Below are positions 1-11,607 of a DNA stretch of 64,000 bases, one piece after another; position 1 is the first letter of the stretch, and the number at the start of each line of letters is the position of its first letter. The translations under genes were made by a program, and so were the position numbers. The notes beneath the pieces were generated by a model. It had not been told where the DNA came from. It was given only the letters and a program-made list of their open reading frames with translations, and did no database searches. This DNA is from Eremochloa ophiuroides (lineage: Eukaryota; Streptophyta; Magnoliopsida; Poales; Poaceae). The DNA lies in the NCBI GenBank assembly GCA_038502445.1, contig JAHLJS010000005.1, positions 81,656,969 through 81,720,968 on the forward strand, given 5' to 3'.

Positions 1-1799
1 CCTGTTCTACAAGTGAATTGGCAAAATAATGCAATGATTCACAACCTAATGAAAAATTAGTAGCTTGGAGATTCTGAAATGTGATGTCTGACCTGATGCC
101 GGAGAAGCGAGGAGCCTTCTTCTCTAAAATAACTCCTCAAGTCAGTTCCTCTGCACCTGGACCTCCATACAGACACAAGCCCACAATGCAACCAGGACAT
201 GTCTTGTGGCAACAACGTGATTGGTCTCAGAAGAGGGATCAATCACTGCCACTAATCGGTCTTGGGAGCTGCACCATTTTTCTTTATGGGACATTATAGT
301 ATTGCAGTACCATACTTCAGAAGTGGCCGTGTTATTAGGTGTGGAGCCGCTGCTCGAGTCAATGATCGAGCATTAGAAGCAAAAGGTCAACTCAAGACAA
401 ATACAACTCAAATGTTGCTTCTGAACAATAAAATAACTAGAAGAATATTATATGTTTTCCTTTGAGCTCCAATTCAAATTCACTTCACTACTGCAGAGCA
501 GGAAAACAATGTGTAGATGATTCCAATGGTTCAGTTCAGGTTGAGATCCAAATACAATGTGTTCTGAAACATTTCGTTCTTCCCTGCAGTGCTATTCGAT
601 CAATTTCATGAACAACATGCATTCTAAATGGTACTTTTTCAAGTACCTGAAACAACAACCACCGAAAGTGGACATAACACATACCAAATATATGGGTTTC
701 AATTTTCAAATGAGAGTAGGACATACACACTAGCAGTGTTGTAGACTGTAGATGGGGATTCTTCAACTCCAAGGCCGCATCGTGTGTTGACTTATATTAA
801 AAACAAAAGTATATAGTATGCATCACACAACATATCTTTCAGAAGTCAGAATCATATCTTTCAGCAGCCAGATGGCACATGCATAGGTCTTTGTTCAGGC
901 TCCAAGAAAGAAGAGTTCAGATCAAGCATTATTAGTGTTTTGACATGTCAACAGATCTTCAAAATCTTATTAGGTTGACATAGCCCATACCCTATACATG
1001 AACACTACATGTAAGATATTTAATGTTTGGGGTCAATAAGTTATTCAAGTCAACAATGTTACTGTGGACTTGAAGCATCCAGCGTGATCTGCCAACCTAA
1101 TGACTGCGGCATCGTAATAGTTCAGAGACAACTGGCAGCATGCAAACAATGCCGCCAACTTAAGTTATGATCCATCCTGCAGGAAATTAGAAAAGCATCA
1201 TGTGTAACATGGCCAAGAAATTGTTGCGCACAAATAAGGAATAAACACACTCAAATTGCTATGTGCCAAACTGGCAATTGAGAATAGAAGTGACCTTTCA
1301 CTGCAAAAGGAGATTCTTATACAAGGAAAACACCATACAAGATTAAATTATCAATGTTCGATATTAATCATATTACAGTAAAACAAAGCACATCTGGTTA
1401 CAGGAGGAGATATTATTTACTGTATCAAGACCTTCCAGTAAACAGGCCATGAGATGTAACTCATCGGAGTTGCATCGCGTCATGGATGTGAGAGAGCCCT
1501 TCATGGGGTATAATTAATTCATAGGATAACGAGAATCTTAATAATTGATCCACCACAACAAAACAGTACCGATTATTGCAGCGCATTGAAATAAAGAAGT
1601 AGAGAATATATGACAGAAGTACACAATTCTTTTTGGAACTATATTTGCAGTACCACCATGAAATACACAAACAAATCCTCTCTCACCTACCAAAAAGTAT
1701 GTGTATTCTACATCCAGAAAAGAGAGAAAAATCCAAATCACTAGTGTGATTGTGTCCTACAATCCCCTAATAAAATGACACTGCTAGGACCAATAAACC
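1..1799. other. Intergenic DNA, no gene recognised
   Basis: This stretch is AT-rich and only short open frames occur on both strands (the longest under 80 codons). None resembles a known family, and I see no splice-site-linked coding pattern. It may include the 3' tail of the LINE remnant that lies just upstream on the minus strand, or decayed repeat DNA. Confidence 0.5.
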
Positions 1800-2262
1800 A
1801 CAGAAAACAAACTACCGCTCACAGTTGATGATTACCCTGCTAGGTACGTTGCCCTACCTCTTTGAAAGATGTCTTCCTTGGCTAAAGCTGACACCTATTG
1901 CGATGTCTTGGGCGCATTTTGAAAAATTCTTCTATTCCTTTATTTCTACATGTTCCACACAATATAAATGAATACCCCATTAAACGTTTTGTGCTCCTAC
2001 ATAGGCACCCTGTTGGCCACGTCCTCCCACCATACAGTAAGGCAATAGGGATCCTGTTGGGGCAGCTGAACATCGAAATTTTCACAGGCTAATGCCTGTC
2101 TCCAGACGGCTCTAGCGAAGGGCCATAACAAAGATAGATGTAGTCCAGTCTCCAAGGGTTCATTACAGAGAACACGACGGTCTTGATGCGGCTACCCTCT
2201 CTTTTGCAATTTGTCTGCCGTGAGGATTCTGTTGTGTATTAGTATCCAGACATGAACCTTGC
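1800..2262 (-). pseudogene. Decayed LINE (non-LTR retrotransposon) 3' end, RT zinc-binding region
   Basis: Read on the minus strand from about 2,262 downward, one frame gives the zf-RVT (reverse-transcriptase zinc-binding) signature found at the C-terminus of plant L1-type LINE polyproteins. A stretch like ILTADKLQKRG is followed by a Cys-x2-Cys pair, then ETGLHLSLL, then ARAVW, and later FNGVFIYIVWN and NRRIFQNAP. Several Trp or Gln codons have become stops, and the upstream RT and endonuclease are absent at this locus, so this is a dead 5'-truncated or eroded copy. The family assignment rests on the order and spacing of these motifs. The exact ends are uncertain. Confidence 0.7.
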
Positions 2263-3728
2263 ATTAAAAAAATTGGTTTCATTTTATTGCTGATTGCTTC
2301 CTCTCTGATCAACGTCCAGAGATTCAATCAAGTTGACTGCTGCAGAACACAACAATAGCTTTGCATTGTCTGAATTGTTTGCAGAAAAAGAAACATTATC
2401 AGGATAAACGGAAGTCTCCTTGAACATAAGAGGTCCAGAGATTATGCTTCAGGTCATGCATTTGGGCTGAAGAAATGACTGAGTAGGTCCTGAAGCATCG
2501 TTTGACATTTTCTCTTAGAGAATCCTTGACCCTGAGCAGCCTGCAAAGCCTTCAGGTGCATCAAATACTGGACCAAATGAACACAAAAGTAACTCCAAGG
2601 AGTTACTGAATTGATTGGCACCATTGTCTACATTAGGACCTTCCTTTAAAACAATCAGAGCTTCGGTAATCATGGCCACCGCACTGAACGACAAAAATTC
2701 TGATGTATCAAATGAATCCTCAAAAGCATTGACCACAAGTGGATCCATAAAAGCTTCACAGTGCTCCTGCTCCGGTAAGTTTCACATCAGATGGTTCGTC
2801 ATCCTTGGAGTGCTCATCATCCTCTGCAACAAATTCCACAGATGCTGGGTAGTTTGATTCAGGAATGACAGAAAAAATATTGATAATTGCAGGAAGCTCC
2901 GCATATCGGAATCTTGAGCCTGTAAACAGCGTTGTTGGCAGCCTGTGCGCTGAATCTGGGCAGATGCTTTGTACTGAACTTGCTTGGTGTCTGAGGGTTG
3001 GTATGTGGGTAGTTTATGTTTGGTAAATTCAGGATGTTCAGTAGTAGAAGATCACGAGCTTGTTCTCTGTGTGATCAATTCGGTGATCTTTTTTTTTTTT
3101 TTGGCAGGACTAGTGGTGGCGTTCTGTGCTTGGGAACTGATAGAAGTCTGTAATTTCATTGCTTCCCTAATGAAATTCGGCCATGGCCATTGTGTAATCG
3201 GAATCTTGAGCAAGCAAAGAGAACCCTCAAGTTCCAGAGCAGGCATACTTAGCAAAGCTTGCTTTCTCTGAATGACAAGTATACCATTCTCCTCATCTAT
3301 GTTTGATGGACATGATTCTTTGTCAAGTCCGATCCCCAAATGACGTTTAGTACTTTGTACTGCTGCATATGGACCCATTAAACGTTCCTCTACAAAACGA
3401 AGGGCGTCCTGCTATCCTCTAATCCATAGAACCTGGAAGATTCGTTCTCAACTCATCTGCAACCCTGCAATGGTAGGAAGTTCATCTGACTTGGGCTGAA
3501 TTAGCGCTATTTGCACAGCATCTTCTTCAGCCAGAAGAATGAACCCTAGCATTTGATTTTGGGCAACACATTGGTGAACTAAAGTCAGCATGAACCCTAG
3601 CATTTGAGACAGAGAGAGCTATAAGCAGGTAAGAATGGGCTTGTATCCTCGGTAGAGTACGCCATGTCATTCTCTGTAACAACATCAAGTCCTGAATAGG
3701 AACAATAAGGATCTTCAGACTCTCTCTC
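2263..3728 (-). pseudogene. Coding-like decayed stretch of unknown family
   Basis: On the minus strand two open segments (3,378-3,052 and 2,748-2,515) have protein-like composition and lie in the same order and orientation as the LINE remnant downstream. The first, 108 codons, contains an acidic segment and a terminal Lys run that coincides with a poly-A (plus-strand poly-T) tract. The second, 77 codons, is acidic and hydrophobic. Stops and frame changes separate them. I do not recognise a family. They could be an eroded host-gene fragment or the ORF1 part of the LINE. No intact gene is supported. Confidence 0.3.
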
Positions 3729-3750
3729 TTTTTTTTTTTTTTTTTTTTTT
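3729..3750. repeat. Poly-T run (22 bases)
   Basis: An uninterrupted run of 22 T follows a short CT microsatellite. It sits about 300 bp past the stop codon of the Lunapark-like gene, which is read leftward. It may be a simple repeat or the A-tail of an old minus-strand retroposon; neither can be decided here. Confidence 0.8.
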
Positions 3751-4050
3751 AATAACTCATTGCAATGCACTGGCACGACTCGGACTCAGACCGTGAATAG
3801 GATCGACACTTGTTACTATGTTTACACATGGAATCCACTCCACTCATGGTAAAGTGCTGAGAAAGAGAAGGATAGATGCACACACACAAGAGATGATTGC
3901 TACCAGCACATAGACACTCAAAACTAAGAGAGAAATGAGATAGTAAGAAGTAGTCGTTCAGAATGACAGACTGAATGCTCTGTCTGTGCTTTGTCCATCG
4001 CTCAAGACATGCAGAGTTGAACGACGGACGACGATTGGCTCGTCGTACAT

Positions 4051-4853
4051 TCATTCGTCTCCCTCCCCCACATGGAAGGCCAATCTCGAGTGCGTCCTCT
4101 TGACCTTTTTCGTTTTGCTATCACCACCAGCTGCAGCTTCACTGTTGCTGTCAGCAGCAGCGGCATCAGGGTCATACTTCTGCATTGATGTTGCGTTGCA
4201 TGAGCCCGGAAAAAGAAAACAAAAGGAAGCATCGATATATAGTATGTATGTATGCCCATACCATCATCGTCATCAAAATTCACATGTACACCAACCTGGA
4301 TGAGCTTTTGCAGGTTGTGGTGGCTTCCCCTGAAGCTGCCAATCTTAGCCTTCCTTTCTGCTCGGAGCCGTTGCAGCTGCTGCTCATCCCTGCGATCCAC
4401 TGCACATGCATGATCATGCATGAAGCAGATCATATCATTCCATACCATACATTAGCCAATAGATAGGCTTGGTGGAGTATTCTTACACATGTTCCGGAAG
4501 CGGCGGAATGCAGCGAGGGCGACGGTGGCGGCGAAGGCAGGCACGGCGAGCGCAGCAGGCAGCAGCGACGGCGACGGCGACGGCGACGGCCTGACGCTGC
4601 TCCGCCTCCTGGCCCTCCACAGGCCGTACCAGTACCACAGCAGCGCCACCATGGAGGACGCGGCGGCGATCTTGTGTCGGACGGCGGGAGCGCCCGCGTG
4701 CCGCCTCTCCATGCGGGCCCTCACGGCGGCCTCCTCGTCGGCGATGCCGCGCAGCTGCTGGTCCACCTCCGACGCATCGTCGCCGGCCAGCTTCCACCAG
4801 ACGCCCGAGGAGGAGCGCGCTAGGCCCCTCGGCGTGCCCACAGTCGATGCCAT
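4051..4853 (-). CDS. Short Lunapark-like ER membrane protein
   Basis: Three exons are inferred on the minus strand: 4853-4487, 4399-4296 and 4179-4051, joined by GT-AG introns in consistent phase, giving 199 aa. The start has a good plant context (AAGAATGGC). The protein has an N-terminal segment with EVDQQLRGIADEEAAVRARM, two hydrophobic segments (about residues 62-85 and 97-118), then FRNMLDRRDE, LRAERKAKI and LIQKYDPD. This order matches plant Lunapark proteins, which stabilise three-way junctions of the ER tubule network: coil, two membrane spans, DRRD, the LRAER coil, then LIQ.YDPD. The product ends about 35 residues after YDPD and lacks the C-terminal Cys4 zinc-finger region of full-length Lunapark. 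It is therefore either a short paralogue or a truncated copy. It lies downstream of the eIF4A-III gene on the same strand. Confidence 0.75.
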
Positions 4854-5142
4854 TCTTGGCTTTGGGTCTGGGTTTACCGGTAAATCAGGGTCCACTCATC
4901 TCGGAAAGCAAGCTGAATGAATATGTCTCAACCAGATTTATATATTTTTGCTGCATCATCAATCAAATCCCATCACAGTCATCAGCATCACCAAGAGTTG
5001 AAGAGGCAGATCATCCATACCATCCCCAACAACAATCACAAGGACGCACACGTTACATACAGGATTCCAACAACAAATAGCGTCACAGCACCACAGCCCA
5101 GCCAGACTGCAACACCCCACGAATTCAGATGGCTACAGCCTA

Positions 5143-5406
5143 CTCCCTCTGCTCGAAATTGTAAGTCGTTCCAAGAATCTTAAAGAGTCAAACTATTTTA
5201 ACTTTGGTCAAAGTTATAGAGAAAAATATAAAGATTTATGAGGGCCAAATAAATATACTATAAAATATATTTAATAAATAATCTAATAATACTTAGTTGA
5301 TATTGTAAATATTATTATCTTATTATATAAACTTGATCAAAGTTGAAATAGTTTAACTTTTCAAGATTCTTGGAATGACTTACAATTTGAAAAATTTGGG
5401 ATGGAG
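5143..5406. mobile_element. Stowaway-like MITE with TA target duplication
   Basis: This 264-bp AT-rich element starts CTCCCTCTG and ends in the near-complement (GGGATGGAG). It is flanked by TA at 5141-5142 and 5407-5408. Its arms form a long inverted repeat around AATTGTAAGTC and the complementary GACTTACAATT, with AACTTTGGTCAAAGTT near the inner arm. These are the hallmarks of Stowaway (Tc1/mariner) MITEs, which are common near grass genes. It lies between the Lunapark-like gene start and the 3' end of the eIF4A-III gene. Confidence 0.85.
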
Positions 5407-5408
5407 TA

Positions 5409-5846
5409 TTTTCCAACTCTCCAAAAATGGATCAGACCGACACGCACGTCGTTGGAGGTTGCTTGCCCAATCACACTAATAAGATTCACAATTCTCAGAG
5501 TCGCCACCAGTCAAAACCATAATAATAATAAACAAACAGCAATTCAGATCAGCACAGGAATGGCAGACGATCATCAAAAATCCAACACCAAATCATTGTC
5601 ACACTAATGAAGCCATCAACACCATGTCTTCGTGTCTCAAGCACAAACGCAGCAACAAAGTGTTACATGAGCTGGAGCAAGCTAAAATATATACAGTTCA
5701 TGCCATGACCAAAACGGAAACAATCTCTGCTGCTCCACCCCAGTTACAAAGCCCCTCTCACCCACTTCACTGCCAAACCAACACAAAGGAGCTCAAGGAG
5801 AGGACATGATAAAACACAACAAGCTCCCTTCCAAACCTCTTGCTGC
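5409..5846. other. 3'-flank of the eIF4A-III gene
   Basis: No gene is seen. The part adjacent to 5,847 is presumably the 3'UTR of the minus-strand helicase gene. I could not fix a poly(A) site. Confidence 0.5.
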
Positions 5847-8729
5847 TCAAATAAGATCAGCAACATTCATTGGCATCTCGTCAATTTGCGTGCTGTAGTA
5901 CTGCTCGATATCTCTCAGTATACGGATGTCATCCTTGCGCACGAAATTGATCGCCACACCCTGCAATGCAAACACAAACAGCTTTTATCATCACAATCAA
6001 CCCAGTATTATTATTACAAACACGATTGCAATTTGATAACCGCTATACTTCCTACAATAAATCTGGAGGCGACACATTTAAGCTTCCTCGTGGCCAGCGC
6101 GCATCTGGGAAGCATTCATTTTTGCCATGCACAAATCGACTATTACGGCATCTGGGGTGCAGAGAGCACACCCAATTTCTATGCCACGTTTCCTGTCTTG
6201 TCTACCAAAGAAATGTAGTGCATACAAAAATTCAACATTGCACAAGCTTTACTTTTCAGTTGATAAGTAAAACCAAACCCCCTACTTACTGATTTGGCCC
6301 AGGTAAGCAAATAATAAGCAACAACAAATCGATCCATTGGTGACAGGCCAAGAGGGGATATACTAGAACGGAAGCCATAGTAGGTAGCAGAAATTAGAAA
6401 CTTCACCTTGCGCCCAAAACGACCAGAGCGACCAATACGATGGATGTAAAGCTCACGATTATTCGGCAGATCATAATTTATGACAAGTGAAACCTGAAAA
6501 TTAAAGAAATTCAGTCAATACCCCAAGTGTTAGCGAACAATATGAAAACACATAGCAACAGAACACATTCAATCAGGCAATTCTCTAACAGTATAAAAGA
6601 CGATTCAAATAAAAAAAAAATGTCAGAATACTTGCCTGCTGAACGTCCAGTCCTCGAGCCCAAACATCCGTAGTTATTAGCACACGAGTTGTGCCGGACC
6701 TGAACTCACCCATAATGGCATCCCTTTCTTGTTGGGGCATGTCACCGTGCATAGCTGATACCGTGAAGTTATTGCTGCGCATTTTTTCAGTAAGCCAATC
6801 CACCTGGACCCAAAAGAAAAATTTTCGCTTAGCATCCATACCATCAATGATGGCAGGAGAGTAGAAGTTTTAGGGGAGTAAAAGCAGGATATGAAAAGCA
6901 AAAAAAAAAAAAAAGTTACCTTTCTCTTAGTATTGCAGAAAATAACAGCTTGGGTGATGGTGAGGGTATCATAAAGATCGCAAAGCGTATCAAACTTCCA
7001 TTCCTCTTTCTCAACAGCAACAAAGAATTGTTTGATGCCCTACAAAGATGACATTATAAAACTTAGTAGCCAAAAGGACATCAGTAAGGTCAAAGCATAA
7101 CTTTCACTGGTATTTACCTCCAGGGTCAGCTCATCACGCTTCACAAGGATCCTAACTGGTTCGGTCATGAACTTGCTAGTCATCTCCAAGATCTCATGAG
7201 GGAGAGTTGCAGAGATCAAAACCACCTGTTTAAAGGAAAGCAAGTACACAATCACATCAGTTCAAGTAAAAGCCAGTATTTCCTGTCATCGAAAACAGAA
7301 TTAACAGAAATTTTCCCCATTATTTGCTCATTAAGAAATGGGGCAAATGTGTTGTTACATATAAAGAAGATAAACAGGTATAAAAAAATACATGAACTGT
7401 GCAATAGGATAGTCAATGTATATGAGTAACTACGGATGCTGTACAGACTACAACAGATACAAGATATGCCTTATGTACAAAAGTGGGTTATAATAGAATT
7501 TTTTGAAACATGCATGTCGTAACTCATGGTCTCGGTGGCATATTGGATAGTGTTGTGGGGAAAAGCACAAAAAATTCTGACAAGATTAAAAACTGAATGA
7601 AGACCAAAAAAAAAAAAGGAAAACCATCATTTGTGCCCAAACAATAAGTTCCAATAGTAACCTGGAGTTCTGGAGGGAGATATCTGTAGACATCATAAAT
7701 CTGATCCTTAAAGCCTCTACTCAACATCTCATCAGCTTCATCCTGTATCATCACGGAAGGAATTAGCCCCTGACACATTGAGCAGACAGTTTTCAAAAGA
7801 GTCAAATAAGAAAGTGAACGAACCAGAACTAGAAGCTTGATGGCTCTTGTTCGCAGAGTCCTCCTCTTGATCATATCACAGACTCTACCTGGAGTTCCCG
7901 AGACGACATGCACTCCATGCTCGAGCCTCCTGATATCCTCACCGATACTTTTTCCACCAATGCAAGCATGCACTTGGACATTGAGGTGATCGCCAATAGC
8001 CAGCATAACTCTCTCTGTTTGGGAAGCAAGCTCCCTAGTAGGCGAGAGTATCAAAGCCTGCACCCTGTGAAACAGGAGAACACAATTAATTCAAATTCCA
8101 GCACTGCTCTCGAATACTGAGAAAACAATACATGCTCCAAGGAATCTAGAATAAAAACAGGCAGTGCCCTAATTCCCGGGCTGTGCACAACTCATCATTA
8201 TACAGAGGATAAATCAAACAGACTAAATAAGAAGAGCCCAGCTGATTCGCTCCACATTATATTTTGGGGGGGATGAGTATCCTTGATTTGAAAAGCCTAA
8301 CTTACAATGAGCAACCAGTACCTTGGTGAACCGAAATACAAACACAATAGATTGGTCGCTCAGGAACCTTACAGGAAAGGAAGAATATTGTAATACTGAT
8401 TAATAAATAAAGAGTGATTATTACTCGCGCACGGCGGTGTCGACGATCTGGCAGACGGTGAGGGAGATCATGGACGTCTTGCCGGTACCGGACTGGGCCT
8501 GCGCGATGACGTCGCGGCCGTTGATGATGGGGAGGACGGCGCGCTGCTGGATGGCGGAGGGCTTCTCGAAGCCGTAGCCGTAGATGCCGCGGAGGAGGTC
8601 GTCCTTGATGCCCATCTGGTCGAAGCTGCTGACGACCTCGACCCCCGGGGAGGTCTCGAAGGTGAGGTTTTCGTCATCCATGTTGCGCGCGCCGCCGGGG
8701 CCGCGGCGGGAGGTGGTGGGCGCCGCCAT
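5847..8729 (-). CDS. eIF4A-III-type DEAD-box RNA helicase (exon junction complex core)
   Basis: Eight exons on the minus strand give 407 aa plus stop: 8729-8425, 8064-7824, 7742-7662, 7225-7118, 7039-6920, 6803-6636, 6493-6407 and 5960-5847. All junctions stay in phase. Helicase motifs occur in order: Q motif [11 protein letters not shown], motif [11 protein letters not shown] (76-85), Ia PTRELA (110-115), TPGR, II DEAD (183-186), III SAT (214-216), [19 protein letters not shown], and [13 protein letters not shown] (359-369). The C-terminus ([17 protein letters not shown]) and the VYRYLPPE and [11 protein letters not shown] segments are diagnostic of eIF4A-III rather than eIF4A-I/II. eIF4A-III is the ATP-dependent RNA clamp of the exon junction complex in the nucleus. 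Compared with typical eIF4A-III, the first exon and the region after motif I look more divergent, suggesting a grass paralogue. The intron after exon 6 begins GC, not GT. Confidence 0.95.
6494..6635 (-). other. GC-AG intron in the eIF4A-III gene
   Basis: Exon 6 ends CTGGACGTTCAGCAG and the intron starts GCAAGT. It ends TTTTCAG before GTTTCACTTGTC. No GT donor nearby preserves the frame, and the exon lengths (168 and 87 nt) fit the family exactly. GCAAGT after CAG is the classic strong context for the rare GC donor class. Confidence 0.85.
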
Positions 8730-9096
8730 TGGTGGAAACCCTAGCTAGCGAGACTGTGGCGGAGGAGGGAAGAAGGGGAGGATGGATGGGGACAAGACGA
8801 GAGGAGGACTTTTTTGCCGCCTGCGCCTGGGCTTTTTCGCAAATTTACAATGAATCGCCTCGGACGGACAAGGTCGGTTTTGGTTCGATGGAGGGTGTCT
8901 ATGAGATTTCCTCTACGTCATGGGGTGCTTTGTGGGAAACAAACGAACTTTTTATTAACTTCTAGGAGTACTCGTATAGTGCATACTACAGTAAATCCGC
9001 GCCAGGCCTGTTTGACTCTTTCTTAGATGGGCTGGGCCTTGTCTTGTTTACGATTCTTACGTTTTGGAGCCCGGGGCTCCGGGTCATTTTCTTTTA
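8730..9096. promoter_or_regulatory. 5' flank of the eIF4A-III gene
   Basis: The segment immediately upstream of the minus-strand start codon at 8729 presumably holds its 5'UTR and promoter. No clear TATA box was found. Nothing else is recognised. Confidence 0.4.
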
Positions 9097-9998
9097 GGTC
9101 CTCTTTGGATCAGTAGGAAAGAAAACAGGTAGGGATAGAAAAACATACGAATTCATGTGCTATGTTGTTGTAATCCTATAAGATTAAAAACATAGAAAAA
9201 AGGCCTTTGGCAGCACCATAGGAAAAATAAAGGAACACTGTACACTTAGATTTGAAGAGCACATTTTATCGTATATTGTACACATGTCCAGCCCATGTCG
9301 TTCATCGGCCCAACATGGCAACATGGTGTTGTCACAAAAAAAAAAAAACCATGGCAACGCCTCCTAGCAGGCCTATCTGCAAGGCCTCCCACACCTCACA
9401 AAGTCACGAGCACCTTATCCGCACGGCCTCCTCAGACATAGGCGAGCGCAAGGCGGGGTCGCAGGCTCACAGCGGCGGCGACGGCGCGAGCGTGAGGCAG
9501 CGACAGAGGCGAGAGCACAAGGCGGGATTGCCGCGGTGGTGGCGCGAGCGCAAGGCGGGCTTGCGGCTTCGGCAACGGTGTGGCAAGTAGCGGCGGAGTA
9601 GGCTCCTATTCTCGAGTTTTCCCTTTCGATTTTGGGTACCATTCGATTTTTCTTTTCGTTGTGCTAGCCGGAAGGCTCGTGTTCTGGAGTTTTCCCTTTC
9701 GATTTTGGGTACAGTTCGATTTTTCTTCTCTTTGTGCTAGCCAGAAGACGAGCGGCGAAGCGACATCGGCGAGCGGGAAGACGAACGAGCGACGAGTGTG
9801 TGTCTGTTTTCCTGCCAGAAAAATTTTCATGAACTCTGAGCTCATGTTTACATTCCTCTAGAATTCAGCTCATAGGATTGCAATCCTAAGGAATCATTCC
9901 TCTACTTTCTTGCCAACCAAAGGGCTAGATAGGAAACAATCCTTAGGAATATGAATCCTCCAAAATTCTTATGCCAACCCTTCAATCCAAAGAGCGCC
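9097..9998. mobile_element. PIF/Harbinger-like non-autonomous element (902 bp)
   Basis: The ends form imperfect inverted repeats: the left starts GGTCCTCTTTGGATC and the right, reverse-complemented, starts GGCGCTCTTTGGATT. They are flanked by TTA at 9094-9096 and 9999-10001, the target site length and type of PIF/Harbinger. No transposase is present. The interior holds a GC-rich segment (about 9,400-9,600) and a roughly 75-bp direct duplication at about 9,600-9,745 (both copies contain GAGTTTTCCCTTTCGATTTT). The family is inferred from the ends only. Confidence 0.7.
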
Positions 9999-10001
9999 TT
10001 A

Positions 10002-10740
10002 AAAGATATTAGATCACCATGGAAAACTTTAAAATGAGTAATAGTTACCAGTCCATTATTCAAACAAACCCTTCCATGACTTATCGGTTTCTTTCTCCAC
10101 TCAAGCCAGCCTTGCATTTCGGATGCAGGCCATCGGAGGCCAGGCTTAAGCCATGCATGCTTTGTTGTTTGGTTTCATGCACATGCAGAGCCAAGAATCC
10201 AAGAGATTGCTGTTTGGTTGGGGCAGCACTCGAGCGCTGGCACACCGAGACGAGTCGTATGCAGAGGCATTAGAGCAAGGTCAATAGTAGAGCCAAATTA
10301 CTTGGCTATAAGGCAAGGTGTAAGAGCCAAGTCATACAATAGTTAGCTCTAATTTGTCTTGGAAATATTTCTCTCTCCTATTTCTCCTCGTAACACTTGC
10401 TATTTGGACCCATTTATGCCTATGTTTTCGTGCCCAACTTGATTTTTGTATGAGAGTTAAGCTCTTTCCTCTCTTCTTCTTTCTCTCCTCCATATCAATA
10501 TTTGTTTGGCTATAAACCCTTATTATTATACCTGGGTTACGCGCTCGCGCGAGCCAAGCTATGGGGATCCGTTTCCCGATAGCCTGGCCGCCGGGGGCAT
10601 CTTGCACCGTCCAGGCCTGGTCCAAACTTCGATGCACCTAACCAAACGTCTGTGAATCGCATCCCATCAGCCTCGTTCGGTAAAATACGGGCAACCAAAC
10701 AGGCCCTTACAGAAACGGTAGTCTATGTCTGATTTTACAG
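10002..10740. mobile_element. Nested MITE-derived sequence
   Basis: The segment 10,270-10,545 begins GAGCAAGGTCAATAGTAGAGCC and ends with GGCTATAAACCCTTATTATTATACC, a pattern common in grass hAT-type MITEs. It sits within sequence bearing TTTGTTTGG-type ends (CAACCAAACAGGCCC at about 10,690-10,705). This looks like one MITE inside another. Exact borders and target duplications were not resolved. Confidence 0.45.
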
Positions 10741-10984
10741 AAACGTTTTCGAAGGTTCATGGAATGATAAGGTTTACGTGCGTATGATGGTGAATGTGGG
10801 TGTGTTGTTCAAAAAATAAATGTGAATGTGTTTATGAGCGTATATGTTATGTTGCAGCACCGTGTAATGTTATCCATGCCTAAACTGAAAAAAATGGCTA
10901 GGTACCGTGACACTGACAGACAAACGCGTGCCTTATTTTATTTAATCATCATCATCAAGTGCTGAATGACATAACAAATATGTT

Positions 10985-11322
10985 GAGGACCCGTTCTGGA
11001 TTCTTGAAATAGAATTTATTTTAAGAATCATAATCTACGCACATTAATTACCTTAATATTATTGTATATAGATTATATTTATATATTTATTGTTAGCTAA
11101 ATGAGAGAGATACTTATGTATTATATTTTTACCATGTGTAAGCGAATTAAAGTAGAAATACAACATAGTAATCTATAGAATCAAATTCCTATTTCTCACC
11201 TATGAATTTAAGGTAGGTTAATATGTAAACCTTGTAAAATAGTGGAATGTCATGTTCCACATGAAATAGCCTAAATTATTAGTTAGATTTCAATTCTTAC
11301 GAATGAAGGGATCCAAACGGTC
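10985..11322. mobile_element. MITE with GGACC-type terminal inverted repeats
   Basis: This AT-rich segment of about 340 bp starts AGGACCCGTTCTGGATTCTTG and ends CCAAACGGTCCCT. The reverse complement of the end is AGGGACCGTTTGGATCC, so the ends pair imperfectly. No coding capacity is present. The superfamily is uncertain (Harbinger or hAT). Confidence 0.55.
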
Positions 11323-11607
11323 CCTGTTAGAAAGCTAGAGACAATCAGATAAGACACTGCAGAACAATCCTTGACTGAAAGCTGCAGTGAAGCAGTCTTA
11401 GCTTGGAGATGCTTGCTTTACTTTGGTATCTCATCACTCTCTGATGAAAAGAAAATGCACAGTTCAGAAACAAGATTTTACAGCAAACCCAATCCATCTC
11501 ATCACAATTCACACCAAGGAACCACATTCTCAAGTCCTCTATGCCTTCTTCTAGCCTAGCCTACTATAACAATATAATAGTAACAGGGCAAAGCATGACG
11601 GAGCTCG

